DNA from: an uncultured Candidatus Saccharibacteria bacterium
GTDB taxonomy: Bacteria; Patescibacteriota; Saccharimonadia; Saccharimonadales; Saccharimonadaceae
Length of the DNA stretch: 64,000 nucleotides
Direction: 5' to 3'
NCBI GenBank assembly: GCA_938036825.1
Contig: CALHWD010000005.1
Coordinates: 62,001 to 126,000, forward strand
The notes beneath the pieces were generated by a model. The model was not told the origin of the DNA and did no database searches. It worked only from the letters and a program-made list of their open reading frames with translations. Both the position numbers and the translations under genes were made by a program. Of the stretch, positions 8,302 through 17,048 are shown piece by piece. How positions within the stretch are numbered: position 1 is the first letter of the stretch; every line of letters starts with the position of its first letter.

Positions 8302-8631
8302 CTATTTTACTGGAGGTATGTCGCCTGATAGGACTGATTGCGGTGACTTTACCCGAGACTTTGTATCATGATAACCAGGAAAGTGAGTGTAAAGGACGTT
8401 ACCAATACCGAGGCCACCATTCATAGCAGCTTGCGTTATTGCTTCTATTACCTGAGATGGCGGGCAAAGCACCTCTTTTCGCACTCGTCCCACCCGCAAA
8501 TCTTCGCTGCTCGATTGTTGCAGCGATTGAGGCGATTGGCCTCCGTTAGCCCGTCGTGATGGCGATGTAGCGTCGCTGTCTTCACCATTATATGTACTAC
8601 CTGCCAAAGGGCCATCGTGTTGTCGTGTCAT
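8302..8631 (-). CDS. Small hypothetical protein
   Basis: 109 residues. The N-terminal half is polar and probably disordered (GSTYNGEDSDATSPSRRANGG). The C-terminal half looks more folded (VIEAITQAAMNGGLGIGNVLYTHFPGYHD). A GTGAGGAAAT Shine-Dalgarno sits directly before the ATG, which supports translation. No family is recognised and composition does not decide the case. It is upstream of, and co-oriented with, the 7134-8084 gene, with 217 bases between them. Confidence 0.4.
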   Translation of the reverse strand: MTRQHDGPLAGSTYNGEDSDATSPSRRANGGQSPQSLQQSSSEDLRVGRVRKEVLCPPSQVIEAITQAAMNGGLGIGNVLYTHFPGYHDTKSRVKSPQSVLSGDIPPVK

Positions 8632-8819
8632 ATTTCCTCACCCAAATTATCCGTTAATGGTTATTCATTGTAGGCTATTTTTGCGGATTTGCCAAGGGGT
8701 TTGTTGGGTAATTGATCGTATTGTGCTTCTTGTGGCGAAACTGTTAATGCCTCCTCGTTACTTCACTTTAGGCGGTATGCAAAGGCTCACTCTCCGAATC
8801 TGAATGTCAAAACCTTTCT
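8632..8819. other. Intergenic stretch, nothing recognised
   Basis: Between the small minus-strand gene and the second structured element I see no ORF with a ribosome-binding site, no strong hairpin and no RNA gene. Together with 8085-8301 and 8986-9089 this makes the 7-9 kb region gene-poor. Confidence 0.4.
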
Positions 8820-8985
8820 TCTTCACGTTCAGCTCGCACCGCCTCCTATACTTCATCCGATGGAGTATGAAAATCCGCTGCAATAACGGATTGACAGCCC
8901 TGGCGTCAAGAAGTCGATGCCAGGGAGATATCGACACTTATAGCGATCTATCGGTGGGAGCGATAGGGCAATGGAGCGTGAGGAA
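8820..8985 (+). repeat. Four-copy structured element, copy 2
   Basis: The outer stem pairs TTCACGTTC (8822-8830) with GAGCGTGAG using G-T wobbles, and CCTAT with ATAGG inside it. Hairpin AATCCG/CGGATT replaces the AACAGATT/AATCTGTT of copies 1 and 4, a compensatory change. CAGCCC, CAAGAAGTCGAT and CTTATAGCG are kept. CCCTGGC after the CAG can pair perfectly with GCCAGGG in the next hairpin loop, a possible pseudoknot. It ends 90 nt before the -10 box of the DUF3048 gene. Confidence 0.65.
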
Positions 8986-9089
8986 TGATACAGGTTTTGG
9001 GATGTAGGTATTCCGGAGGTGCACCAACTACACATCAAGACAAAAATCCCCAGCTCATCGCTATCCGCTCATGGTATAATGGCCATAAG

Positions 9090-10232
9090 ATGAGTTCACC
9101 ACAGAATACACCACCGGCAGCTTTTGGCGGCCGGGCGCAGCGTCGGCGTTTGCGACGGCATGGGCGGCACTTTATGGGGTTGCGGCACTTTGTGGGGCAA
9201 CACCGCATGCCCGTGATGGTGATTGGTGGGGCATTGGTGGTATTTGCTGGAGCAATGGCATCGTTTTCTCTGCTCAATAAGCCTCGCCAGACCAAACCCG
9301 CCCCCGTTGTGGCAACGCAGAAAGCCCCAGAGGTGTATTATTCGCCTCTGACTGGCCTCAAGGTAGCCGACCAAGCGGCCACCACCAAGCCCGTTACTGC
9401 AGTGATGCTCGAGAATAGCCCCAGTGCTCGCCCTCAGTCAGGCATCAAGCAGGCTGAGGTGGTGTACGAGGCAATTGCCGAGGCAGGTATCACTCGCTTT
9501 CTTGCGCTGTACCAGCAAAACAAACCAACGATGATTGGCCCAGTGCGCAGCCTGCGACCATACTACATCGACTGGCTCGCACCATACCAGCCTAGTGTAG
9601 CCCATGTGGGGGGTAGCTCGCACGCTTTGCAGGAGATCCGCAATGGCACCTACCGCGATATCGACCAGTTCTTTCATGAGCGCAGCTATTGGCGCGCCAC
9701 CGACCGCCGTGCCCCGCACAATGTCTACACCAGTGCCGAGCGGCTGGATGACCTCAATAGCAGCAAAGGCTACAAGCAGTCTGTTGTCAAGACCGCACTT
9801 GCCCGGGCCGATGGCAAGCCAGCCAACCCTGCCACCGCCACTGTGGCCATCATCAACTTTGGCAAATCCGCCCGCTACAACACGCGCTATCAATACGATG
9901 CTAGCACCAACACCTACCAGCGTAGCATTGGTGGCGAGGCCAGTTTGGACCGTGAGGAAGGGCAGATTGCGCCCAGCGTTGTGGTAGTACTAACCGTCCA
10001 GCAGACCACCGTGCAAGAGGATGGCACGCGCGAGAATATTATCACCACTAGCCAAGGCAAAGCAACCATCTTCCAAAACGGCAGCGTAGTAGAGGGAATA
10101 TGGCGCAAGGCCGACCGTACCAGCCCCCTCGAGCTACTCGATGCCAATGGCAAGGCAATCGCTCTCACTCGCGGCCAGACATGGATTGCAGCAGTACCTG
10201 GCGGCGCAGGGAGCGTGTCGTGGCAGCAATAG
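9090..10232 (+). CDS. DUF3048 (YerB-like) membrane-anchored protein
   Basis: 380 residues from the ATG at 9090. A basic N-terminus is followed by one membrane span (starting MPVMVIGGALVVFAGA), then the extracytoplasmic DUF3048 region. Typical motifs are SPLTGLKV, AVMLENSPSARPQSGIKQA, VVYEAIAEAGITRFLALY, IGPVRSLRPYYIDWL and HVGGSSHALQEI. The family's function is not established. A TATAAT (9075-9080) ends 9 nt before the ATG, which favours this start over upstream in-frame codons and implies a leaderless mRNA. Its end overlaps the start of the next gene, a histidine kinase, by 13 bases, so the two are probably co-translated and the kinase may sense envelope state together with this protein (inference). 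Confidence 0.82.
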   Translation: MSSPQNTPPAAFGGRAQRRRLRRHGRHFMGLRHFVGQHRMPVMVIGGALVVFAGAMASFSLLNKPRQTKPAPVVATQKAPEVYYSPLTGLKVADQAATTKPVTAVMLENSPSARPQSGIKQAEVVYEAIAEAGITRFLALYQQNKPTMIGPVRSLRPYYIDWLAPYQPSVAHVGGSSHALQEIRNGTYRDIDQFFHERSYWRATDRRAPHNVYTSAERLDDLNSSKGYKQSVVKTALARADGKPANPATATVAIINFGKSARYNTRYQYDASTNTYQRSIGGEASLDREEGQIAPSVVVVLTVQQTTVQEDGTRENIITTSQGKATIFQNGSVVEGIWRKADRTSPLELLDANGKAIALTRGQTWIAAVPGGAGSVSWQQ

Positions 10233-11770
10233 GCCCAGCTCGGCCATTGCCACCCCATCGTCCACCCACCCTTATTAAGCAGTATTGGCCGCGCTATAGC
10301 CGCCGTGCTATTGGTGCGAGTATCCTCATGCAGTGCACTATTGCCGGGCTCGTGGCGAGCACGCTGTGGATGATTGGCCTAAGCCCTAGCCAGCTGCAGT
10401 TTTGGCTGGTTATTATGGTTGTAGTGCTGGCGAGCATCCCACTCAATATTTTCTTGCTCATGCAGCTGCTCACCCCGCTCAAAGACCTCACACACGCCCT
10501 CAGCCACGTAGCGGGCGAGCCTAGTACTATTACGCCGCCCAACCCCAATGCGGCACACTTCGAGCGCGACGGCTTCAAGCCGCTGCTGCAATACATCTAC
10601 CAAACGGCCGCACTAGCTGGCCAAAACCCGCCGAGCCAGGCTCAAGCACTAGCTGCCCAGATCGAGGCCGCGCTCGATCAGACGAGTGCTGGCATTGCCA
10701 TCCTCACTGGCCAGGGGCAGGTACGCTACCACAACCGCCACACCCCACTGCGCCAGAGCCATGACGGTGCGGCCGAGCTCGAGCTGTTATTCGAGCCAGG
10801 CGATGGTCTGACGGAGTGGCTCGCACACTGCCGCCGCAGCGCTGTCCATGCCGAGAAGACCTGGCTGCGCATTGCAAACAAGCTGGTGGGTGAGCCTGGG
10901 AGGCGCATCTTCGACATTACGGCCAATTATGAGAAGGGGAGCAGTGCTGAGGTTATACTGGTGCTGCACGATCGCACCACCCTCTACCAGCCCGAGGATG
11001 ATGACCTCGATTTCATCGCCTTTGCCGCTCACGAGCTGCGCGGGCCCATCACCGTTATTCGTGGCTATCTGGATGTCCTCACTGAGGAGGTTGGCCCAGC
11101 GCTGGCTGGCGACCAACAAGAGCTACTAGGACGGCTCGTTGTCTCGGCCAATCGCCTCAGTGGCTACGTCAACAACATCCTCAATGCCAGCAAGTTCGAC
11201 CGCCGCCATCTCCGCGTTCACCTAGCAGAAGAGTCAGTGGCTAGCATCTACAATATCATCCGCGACGACATGCAGCTGCGCGCCACCACCCAAGGTCGCC
11301 AGCTCACGGTGGATATCCCCACCACACTGCCCACCATTGCGGCCGATCGCTCTAGCCTGTCTGAGGTGCTGAGCAATATCATTGATAACGCGCTCAAATA
11401 TAGCAACGAAGGCGGGCTCGTAACCGTCTCGGCCGTGCAAGACGGTGCATTCGTCGCCATCAAGGTGCAAGACCACGGCATCGGCATCCCCGCCAATGTC
11501 ATGGGCAATCTCTTTCACAAGTTCTACCGCTCGCACCGCAGCCGCGAGACCGTAGCTGGCACGGGTATTGGGCTCTACATTAGCAAGGCGATCGTCGAGT
11601 CACACGGTGGGCAGATTGGCGTGATAAGCCGCGAAGGGGAGGGCTCTACCTTCACGATCACCATCCCCACCTACGCCAGCGTAGCAGACAAAATCACTGA
11701 TGGCAGCAACAGTCAGCTCATCACCAGCGGCGGCGGCTGGATAAAAAACCACACAATGTATAAGGGATAA
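10220..11770 (+). CDS. Sensor histidine kinase
   Basis: 516 residues from a GTG start at 10220, chosen because AGGGAG lies 6 nt upstream and it overlaps the preceding stop. Two membrane spans (about 30-53 and 58-80) have almost no outer loop, so sensing is probably within the membrane or via a partner. A PAS-like region spans about 130-250. The H-box is FAAHELRGPITVIRG with His271. The ATP-binding domain has N-box SNIIDNALKYS, G1 DHGIGIP and G2 GTGIGLYISKAIVESHGG. A receiver protein follows 22 bases later, forming a two-component pair. Confidence 0.88.
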   Translation: MAAIGPARPLPPHRPPTLIKQYWPRYSRRAIGASILMQCTIAGLVASTLWMIGLSPSQLQFWLVIMVVVLASIPLNIFLLMQLLTPLKDLTHALSHVAGEPSTITPPNPNAAHFERDGFKPLLQYIYQTAALAGQNPPSQAQALAAQIEAALDQTSAGIAILTGQGQVRYHNRHTPLRQSHDGAAELELLFEPGDGLTEWLAHCRRSAVHAEKTWLRIANKLVGEPGRRIFDITANYEKGSSAEVILVLHDRTTLYQPEDDDLDFIAFAAHELRGPITVIRGYLDVLTEEVGPALAGDQQELLGRLVVSANRLSGYVNNILNASKFDRRHLRVHLAEESVASIYNIIRDDMQLRATTQGRQLTVDIPTTLPTIAADRSSLSEVLSNIIDNALKYSNEGGLVTVSAVQDGAFVAIKVQDHGIGIPANVMGNLFHKFYRSHRSRETVAGTGIGLYISKAIVESHGGQIGVISREGEGSTFTITIPTYASVADKITDGSNSQLITSGGGWIKNHTMYKG

Positions 11771-11792
11771 CAGAGGTAGTAGGAGAGAAATT

Positions 11793-12179
11793 ATGGCAAT
11801 TCAAACAATTCTCGTCATCGAAGACGATCGCTTCATTGGCGAAATGTACGTGCGCAGCCTGCGCAAAGCAGGCTACACAGTAGACTGGCTCATCGACGGA
11901 GCAGACGGCCTCGTGGCAGCACGCAACAACCACTACGACCTCATCCTGCTCGACATCATGCTCCCCGAGAAGCGCGGCAACGAGATCCTCCAGGCACTGC
12001 GCGCCGAGCCGCAGCATATCGCTGGCACAAAGATCGTCATCATGACCAACTTCGACCAAGACGAATCCACCCGCCTCGCCCTCCAGACCAGTGTAGACGG
12101 CTATCTCATCAAAGCCGAGATAACCCCACGGCGATTGCTGGAGATTATTGCGGGGATGGGGGAGGTTATAGGATCTTAA
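11793..12179 (+). CDS. Single-domain response regulator receiver protein
   Basis: 128 residues, a receiver domain with no output domain. The acidic pair is ED/D at residues 10-12, the phospho-acceptor Asp54 lies in LILLDIMLP, then IVIMTNF and the conserved Lys in GYLIKAEIT. AGTAGGAGAG supports the start. It directly follows the histidine kinase and is its likely partner. With no DNA-binding domain it must act by protein contact or phosphotransfer, a CheY/Spo0F-like role (inference). Confidence 0.88.
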   Translation: MAIQTILVIEDDRFIGEMYVRSLRKAGYTVDWLIDGADGLVAARNNHYDLILLDIMLPEKRGNEILQALRAEPQHIAGTKIVIMTNFDQDESTRLALQTSVDGYLIKAEITPRRLLEIIAGMGEVIGS

Positions 12180-12207
12180 AAAATCAACTAACCTACTGCT
12201 AAAAATT

Positions 12208-12747
12208 CTATTTTATTGCGTTTAGCATTCTTTCTATAAAGGGGTTGATTGTAGTAATTTGGTTCTTCATCGATGATATGCATGTCATGATTGCCCAAAT
12301 ATTTTTTTCTTCATCTGTAGCTGTTTTCGCTATCAATTTTCCATACTCCCATAACAGGGTTCCAGCCTCTCTCTTTGATGGATCATCATTTTCTATCGGC
12401 AGCTTTCCGTATACTTCGACAAATTTATAGATTGACTCCTTTATAACTTTTATAGCCTTCTGCTTGTTATTGATATTCTCATAAACGACATCAATAAAAT
12501 GGTCTATAACTGTTTCGGTTATCTCTTGGTATCTTTCTGGAGCTAGTTGTACAGACGCACATTTACGCGCCAGCATAATGAAGCTAAACCCGATAAATTG
12601 AATTAGTACAGTCATGTGAGTCTCATCTGAAAATTCATATTCTTTTCTAAGGTTTTCAGCGGATACACCCGAGGCATATATTACTGCAGCAGAATACTCT
12701 TTGATTGTTTCTTTGTATGTATTCTTCTTTTGTCGCTTAAAAATCAT
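12208..12747 (-). CDS. Hypothetical protein in AT-rich island
   Basis: 179 residues, helical and Lys/Ile-rich (starting MIFKRQKKNTYKETI), no family recognised. Motif-like features are EFSDETHMTVLIQFIGFSF and HFIDVVYENINNKQKAIKVI. GGAGGAG lies a few bases before the ATG. Codon use and AT content differ sharply from the flanking genes and match the next gene upstream (12792-13733), suggesting the two were acquired together. Confidence 0.65.
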   Translation of the reverse strand: MIFKRQKKNTYKETIKEYSAAVIYASGVSAENLRKEYEFSDETHMTVLIQFIGFSFIMLARKCASVQLAPERYQEITETVIDHFIDVVYENINNKQKAIKVIKESIYKFVEVYGKLPIENDDPSKREAGTLLWEYGKLIAKTATDEEKNIWAIMTCISSMKNQITTINPFIERMLNAIK

Positions 12748-12791
12748 TATTAACTCCTCCTAGTTTTCTTTTTTGATTTCTTACGACAGCA

Positions 12792-13733
12792 TTATCCTGC
12801 TGTGGAATTATTTTTATCATATTTGTAATTTTGCATCCAAAAATCAGCATAGCGTAGCATTCCTTCTGTCTGCCAGGCCATTGGCGAACGCGTATCGTTG
12901 AAGTTATTGTGAAAATTATTGTGTATCTTCTCAATACATTCCTTTTTGATATAGTTGTCAGTCTTTGTATATGGCGAGCAAGAGACTGCCTCGTGTATAG
13001 ATAAAGTTATACACATCAATAGCATTTTACCTCCGTTATTTCTTTCTTGCATTGGCATATATATTCTTGTCTCATTTGGTATATATGGTGCGTTCTCATC
13101 ACGCTTTGTTACATGCCACTTCAAAACATCATCAAAAGAAGGGTGGACAAAACGTGAGGTTACTGTATAGAGGTCACTGTATATCTCAAGTGCTTTACCA
13201 GTTGTATCGAGATCCTTTGCTATCATTTTAAAACTCTTTGTTGGGTGCCAAGATTTGGGGTAGCCGCTTGGTATATCTTTGATATTTAATCCATACGGCT
13301 CTAGACGCTGGTTTAGGCGATCACATTCTGTTCTATATTGAGCCTTATTTATGCTAGCTTCTTTTTTACTACTTTTAAGGTTACGTAACTCTGGCATTGT
13401 ATTAGCGACTACAAACTGCTTTACTATGTCATCATGATCATGATGTTTAACAATATACCGAAGAGAGATAGTTGCCTCATAGTACGATCTAAGTATTACA
13501 AGAAAAGCAAGTGTGTCATCATTGCCAACTAATGTATTGCATGATCGATACAACTTCTTACACTTTACAAATAAACCAAGAATAATACCATAGAGCAAGT
13601 CGCTACTAGGCTGCATGTCTTTTATTAGGTCATCGAAAAGCTGATAGACAATTTGATTAACATACTCTAAATTATTAGAATTTTTTTCGACAAGTGGTAA
13701 ATTTAATCCATCAATATTCAATTTTTGTTCCAT
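12792..13733 (-). CDS. DUF5677-like protein in AT-rich island
   Basis: 313 residues. The stretch LAFLVILRSYYEATISLRYI and a later SRFVHPSFDDVLKWH resemble the DUF5677 family, a group of unknown function often seen in mobile or defence-associated islands; the family call is from memory of the pattern. No membrane span. The gene is strongly AT-rich and the protein rich in Lys, Asn and Ile, unlike the GC-richer core genes. It lies 92 bases from the 3' end of tRNA-Glu, a classic insertion point, although I found no direct repeat of the tRNA 3' end at the far edge of the island. No Shine-Dalgarno is obvious. Confidence 0.65.
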   Translation of the reverse strand: MEQKLNIDGLNLPLVEKNSNNLEYVNQIVYQLFDDLIKDMQPSSDLLYGIILGLFVKCKKLYRSCNTLVGNDDTLAFLVILRSYYEATISLRYIVKHHDHDDIVKQFVVANTMPELRNLKSSKKEASINKAQYRTECDRLNQRLEPYGLNIKDIPSGYPKSWHPTKSFKMIAKDLDTTGKALEIYSDLYTVTSRFVHPSFDDVLKWHVTKRDENAPYIPNETRIYMPMQERNNGGKMLLMCITLSIHEAVSCSPYTKTDNYIKKECIEKIHNNFHNNFNDTRSPMAWQTEGMLRYADFWMQNYKYDKNNSTAG

Positions 13734-13824
13734 GTCTATATGTTACAACAAAATATGGGTAAGCCTCATATTCTCCATACAAATAAAAATACTACCCCTT
13801 GGTGTAGTATCAATCAAGCTATAC

Positions 13825-13899
13825 TGGCGACCTCACCGGGAATCGAACCCGGATTGCCAGGATGAAAACCTGGTGTCCTAACCGTTAGACGATGAGGCC
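13825..13899 (-). tRNA. tRNA-Glu (UUC)
   Basis: Minus-strand cloverleaf: acceptor GGCCTCA/TGAGGTC, anticodon stem CCAGG/CCTGG with loop TTTTCAT (anticodon TTC), and T-arm CCGGGTTCGATTCCCGG. The 3' CCA is encoded (13827-13825). The glutamate identity matches gltX in the same window. Confidence 0.97.
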
Positions 13900-13932
13900 G
13901 TGCAAGTGCACATCATAGCAGTGCTGTGTGCC

Positions 13933-13961
13933 ATTATACGAAAAACTCGCTGGTTTGTCCA
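13933..13961 (-). promoter_or_regulatory. Promoter of tRNA-Glu
   Basis: On the minus strand TGGACA (13961-13956), 17-nt spacer, TATAAT (13938-13933), about 33 nt before the tRNA 5' end. Confidence 0.65.
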
Positions 13962-14064
13962 CCATAATACCGCTCTATTGCCGCGCGAGCCGAGAATCAT
14001 GCTCTGGCTGCGGCGATATCTGCTATACTAATGACACGATATTGCGTTATACAACAAAGTTATT

Positions 14065-15558
14065 ATGGATATTTCGCCCGTTCCGACATCTGTGCTGGGG
14101 GAGCACCCGCCACAACGCCCTGCCAAACGGCGGCATAGCACACTCATGCTATGGGTGATGCTTGCGGCGGCCATCACTGTGGTGCTCTCGGCCATTGCTG
14201 CGGTAGTAACCCTTCTCTCCTCGCCGCAGCGCATGCAAGCAGCGGCAGTGTCGGCCACGCCATCGCGCACCGATGTGTTTCTGGCCAATGGCTATGGAGC
14301 AGGTCAGCGCGCAGTGCGGTTTGCGGCGGGGCAGGGTGGCTTGAACTTCTTGGGTAGCACAGCCGACCACTCGCGGCTTGCCATCGCGGGGCAGGGCGCG
14401 CAAGATGCCGCACCAGTGCTCCGGATTTGGGATACTGGGCGTAAGCAGGCAGTGGCTACTTGGCCAGCCAGCACCTGCAGCAGTGTGACGCCGCGTGGGG
14501 TGGTATATTGCGCCAGCCAACAGCGGGGACGCTCGGTCATTACGGCGGTAGAGCTTACTACCGCCAAGGTTCTCTATACTACCCCTGTAGCTACCCAGCC
14601 TACTACGCTTACATATTACGGTACAGATAGCCAACAGCAAGACATTATTGGCGAGAGCGCTACTGCCACCTTCTACGCCGCCGTAGGGAATCTGCGCCCC
14701 ATCACCAGTGGCGATTTTCAGAACCCCAACGCTACCTGCACTATAGCGGGTGGCAACAAACTCCTCTGCCGCCGCAATACCGAGAAAGACCACGGCGCTA
14801 AGCCATCCCACAAGTCGCCCAGTAAGCGTGCTACCTCACGTACCACCACCGGTGTCGTCATTACGAATGAGCGCCAGGTGAGCACCGAGACTCAATCGAC
14901 CACCGTTATCACCGTGTACGATATCACGAGCGGCACGCGCGAAGTGCAGCGCACAGCTAGCTCCAGCAACGTCACCTTGGCAAGCGATGGCTGGCTGGAG
15001 GGCAGTGCTGGCAGTAACACCGTCCAATCAAGCGGGCAAGAGACCTTCGAGAGCTATGGCATTGATGGCAATCCACGCGGCCGCAGCACTGTCAATAGCG
15101 CGTACAAGCTCAGCCCAGCCGTCAGTTCCTTCACCAACCCTGCTGGCACTACTGCGCCAACCTACCCCCGAGAGGCTCTCACCACAGATATGCCGCGCGT
15201 TGTTGTGGATGGGCAGGGCAGGGAGTTCCTGCGCATTGCCAGCCAAAACACCCAAAACTTCGCCCTCAGCCAGGCCACCTACAGCCGCACCAGCGGTGGC
15301 ACGCTCACCCTGGCTGACGGCGGTAATATCGTCTCCGCCAGCCTGGATGGCTCACTCCTCCTCACCAGTAATCTCCACTCCGCCGGCATTCAAGCCAGCG
15401 GCAGCAAAGGCCTCAAGATCGTCAAAGTTGCCGATGGCAGCACCATCCTCACCATCAAAGCCACCGACATGCGCAGCCTCACTATTCGTAGCAATCTCAT
15501 CGCTAGCACTGGCAAGGACGGCGCACTTGTGGTGTATGTGCCGGGAAATACAAAATAG
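14065..15558 (+). CDS. Membrane-anchored beta-propeller-like protein
   Basis: 497 residues. One membrane span at about 27-50 (TLMLWVMLAAAITVVLSAI), then a long extracytoplasmic region. It contains PVLRIWDTGRKQAVATWP and GLKIVKVADGSTILTIKATD, WD-like strands suggesting a propeller broken by a low-complexity basic insert (KPSHKSPSKRATSR). Residues near the C-terminus (GGNIVSASLDGSLLLTSN) look like two blades. No enzyme motif. Possible -10 boxes lie upstream (TATACT near 14014, TTATAC near 14045). The stop codon lies in the stem of a terminator. Its role is unknown; the domain layout resembles the PEGA protein at 2081-3553. Confidence 0.65.
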   Translation: MDISPVPTSVLGEHPPQRPAKRRHSTLMLWVMLAAAITVVLSAIAAVVTLLSSPQRMQAAAVSATPSRTDVFLANGYGAGQRAVRFAAGQGGLNFLGSTADHSRLAIAGQGAQDAAPVLRIWDTGRKQAVATWPASTCSSVTPRGVVYCASQQRGRSVITAVELTTAKVLYTTPVATQPTTLTYYGTDSQQQDIIGESATATFYAAVGNLRPITSGDFQNPNATCTIAGGNKLLCRRNTEKDHGAKPSHKSPSKRATSRTTTGVVITNERQVSTETQSTTVITVYDITSGTREVQRTASSSNVTLASDGWLEGSAGSNTVQSSGQETFESYGIDGNPRGRSTVNSAYKLSPAVSSFTNPAGTTAPTYPREALTTDMPRVVVDGQGREFLRIASQNTQNFALSQATYSRTSGGTLTLADGGNIVSASLDGSLLLTSNLHSAGIQASGSKGLKIVKVADGSTILTIKATDMRSLTIRSNLIASTGKDGALVVYVPGNTK

Positions 15559-15580
15559 CCCACGTACCATGGGCTATTTC
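15553..15580 (+). terminator. Terminator overlapping the stop codon
   Basis: AAATAGCCCA (15553-15562) and TGGGCTATTT (15570-15579) form a perfect 10-bp stem. It serves the plus-strand gene whose TAG is inside the stem, and probably also the converging oxidoreductase gene. Confidence 0.8.
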
Positions 15581-15600
15581 TCTAAGAGGATGCTTAGGCA

Positions 15601-16563
15601 CTACGGCTTGACGCGGAGCGCCACCTTTCCAGTTGTTTTACCTTGCTCGAGAGCTTCAAGCAGGTGAGCTGCCTCTGTTATATCGGCAACCTCTGTCAGA
15701 TCGACGCGAACCTTACCATCGGCAACAGCGTTAAGCGACCACGTAAGCGATTTTGTCCCCTCCGCTGGATGGACTGCCAGCCAGGCACCAACATTGAAGC
15801 CGGCTGTTGTTTTGTTCTGCAGCCAATGTTGTGTCGAGTTTATCGCCACATCGGGAGCCTGCGACGCATTACCAACCCGAATCAGCCGTCCACCACTGCG
15901 CAACACACGAAAGGCATCTTCTGTTGCTTTGCCGCCAACTGGGTCGATCACAATGTCGTACGTATCACCTGGAATAGACGACAGATCCGAGCGTAGATAG
16001 CTATTGTCATAGCCTAGCTCAGCGGCACTCGCTTGCTTGGCTTCCGTCCCAACAACGGCGTCGATACGCCCTGCACCAAGCACCCGAGCGACCTGTCCAA
16101 ACTGCGAGCCAAGCCCACCGACTCCAGCATGAATCAATACGCGCTCACCCGGCGCAAATCGTGCAACAGTTGTCAATGCGAGATGTGCAGTTACGGTGTT
16201 GATTGGCACAACCGCTGCGAGATCGGGACGAAGACCATTAGGAATCGGCGCTACTAACTCAGCTGGCGTACACACGACCTCGGCAAAGCCACCTGTGTTT
16301 GGGAGAATAGCAGCGACAGCTTGGCCAACCTCACATCCAGTCACACTTTCGCCAAGTTCATGGATCGTACCCGACACCTCTAGACCAGGAATACGTCCCA
16401 GCCGAGACGGCATAAACCCTGTCGTCCAAAGAGCATCAATTAAACCAACACCCGCGTATTGGACGTCAATACTCACTTCTCCTGGTCCCGGCACTGGAGC
16501 TGGTGCTTCGCTGTAGTCCAACCCGTCAAAGCGGTCATGACGATTGATGATAAGTGCTTTCAT
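15601..16563 (-). CDS. MDR-family quinone oxidoreductase / zinc-independent alcohol dehydrogenase-like
   Basis: 320 residues, a complete medium-chain reductase. The N-terminal GroES-like half (EAPAPVPGPGEVSIDVQYAGV) and Rossmann half (LIHAGVGGLGSQFGQVAR) are both intact. IDPVGGKATEDAFRVLRSGGRLIRVG is typical of NADPH quinone oxidoreductases. The usual structural and catalytic zinc Cys clusters are absent. AAAGGAG precedes the ATG. A large dyad-symmetric site at 16585-16617 lies just upstream, so expression is probably repressor-controlled, perhaps by electrophile or oxidative stress (inference). Its regulator is not adjacent. Confidence 0.85.
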   Translation of the reverse strand: MKALIINRHDRFDGLDYSEAPAPVPGPGEVSIDVQYAGVGLIDALWTTGFMPSRLGRIPGLEVSGTIHELGESVTGCEVGQAVAAILPNTGGFAEVVCTPAELVAPIPNGLRPDLAAVVPINTVTAHLALTTVARFAPGERVLIHAGVGGLGSQFGQVARVLGAGRIDAVVGTEAKQASAAELGYDNSYLRSDLSSIPGDTYDIVIDPVGGKATEDAFRVLRSGGRLIRVGNASQAPDVAINSTQHWLQNKTTAGFNVGAWLAVHPAEGTKSLTWSLNAVADGKVRVDLTEVADITEAAHLLEALEQGKTTGKVALRVKP

Positions 16564-16584
16564 ACGTTTACTCCTTTCAGATTA

Positions 16585-16617
16585 TTTGATGACCGTCTAA
16601 TTACGACTAACATCAAA
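16585..16617. promoter_or_regulatory. 33-bp nested dyad operator
   Basis: TTTGATG (16585-16591) and CATCAAA (16611-16617) are inverted repeats centred on 16601. Inside, GTC...GAC and a TAATTA core (16595-16607) share the same centre. It sits just upstream of the oxidoreductase start and overlaps its likely promoter (TTGCAC at 16632-16627). Confidence 0.6.
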
Positions 16618-16729
16618 GTATTTTTTGTGCAAGGTGATATTTGTCTATTTTGGCATGTATTACACGCGCAGTGCTATAGCGAGCAAAACATCCCAGCAAA
16701 TTTCGTGAGGACAAAAAGGGAGAATAATA

Positions 16730-16758
16730 AATAACCCGCTAATTGCAAGCGGGTTATT
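16730..16758 (-). terminator. Terminator of the small membrane gene
   Basis: AATAACCCGCT and AGCGGGTTATT form an 11-bp stem with a 7-nt loop; the minus-strand transcript from 17048 runs into it. Confidence 0.75.
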
Positions 16759-16778
16759 CGGAGTAGCAGGGTAGGGTT

Positions 16779-17048
16779 CTACCGACTTGCTGCGTGGTTA
16801 AGCACATAGGCACTGAGACAGGCCAGGCCAATGCTAAGCATAACGATAGCAGTGTGCGGGTCGATGCTGTGCGAGATACTCAATACCACTACGATAACGC
16901 TGAGCACCAGGCAGGCTGCGATGAGCAGGATGTCGAGCATTTGCTTGGGCGTCTTTTTGCGGGCGGTCGATACCGTCACTTTCGTCTTAGTGGTGGTTGT
17001 TGCTGGCGCGGCTGCTTTGGCCGCTGCTTTGGTTGATTTTTTTGCCAT
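16779..17048 (-). CDS. Small two-span membrane protein with basic Ala/Lys N-terminus
   Basis: 89 residues from the ATG at 17048, which has AAAGGAGG upstream; an in-frame ATG at 17072 is less likely. Residues 1-40 are Lys/Ala/Thr-rich (AKKSTKAAAKAAAPATTTT), then two membrane spans (LDILLIAACLVLSVIVVVLS and AIVMLSIGLACLSAYVL). No family recognised. The basic N-terminus resembles nucleic-acid-binding tails but no function is implied. Confidence 0.65.
   Translation of the reverse strand: MAKKSTKAAAKAAAPATTTTKTKVTVSTARKKTPKQMLDILLIAACLVLSVIVVVLSISHSIDPHTAIVMLSIGLACLSAYVLNHAASR

Noticed and set aside
12180..12210. Attachment-site repeat of tRNA-Glu at the far edge of the AT-rich island
   Set aside because: No copy of the tRNA 3' sequence was found there.
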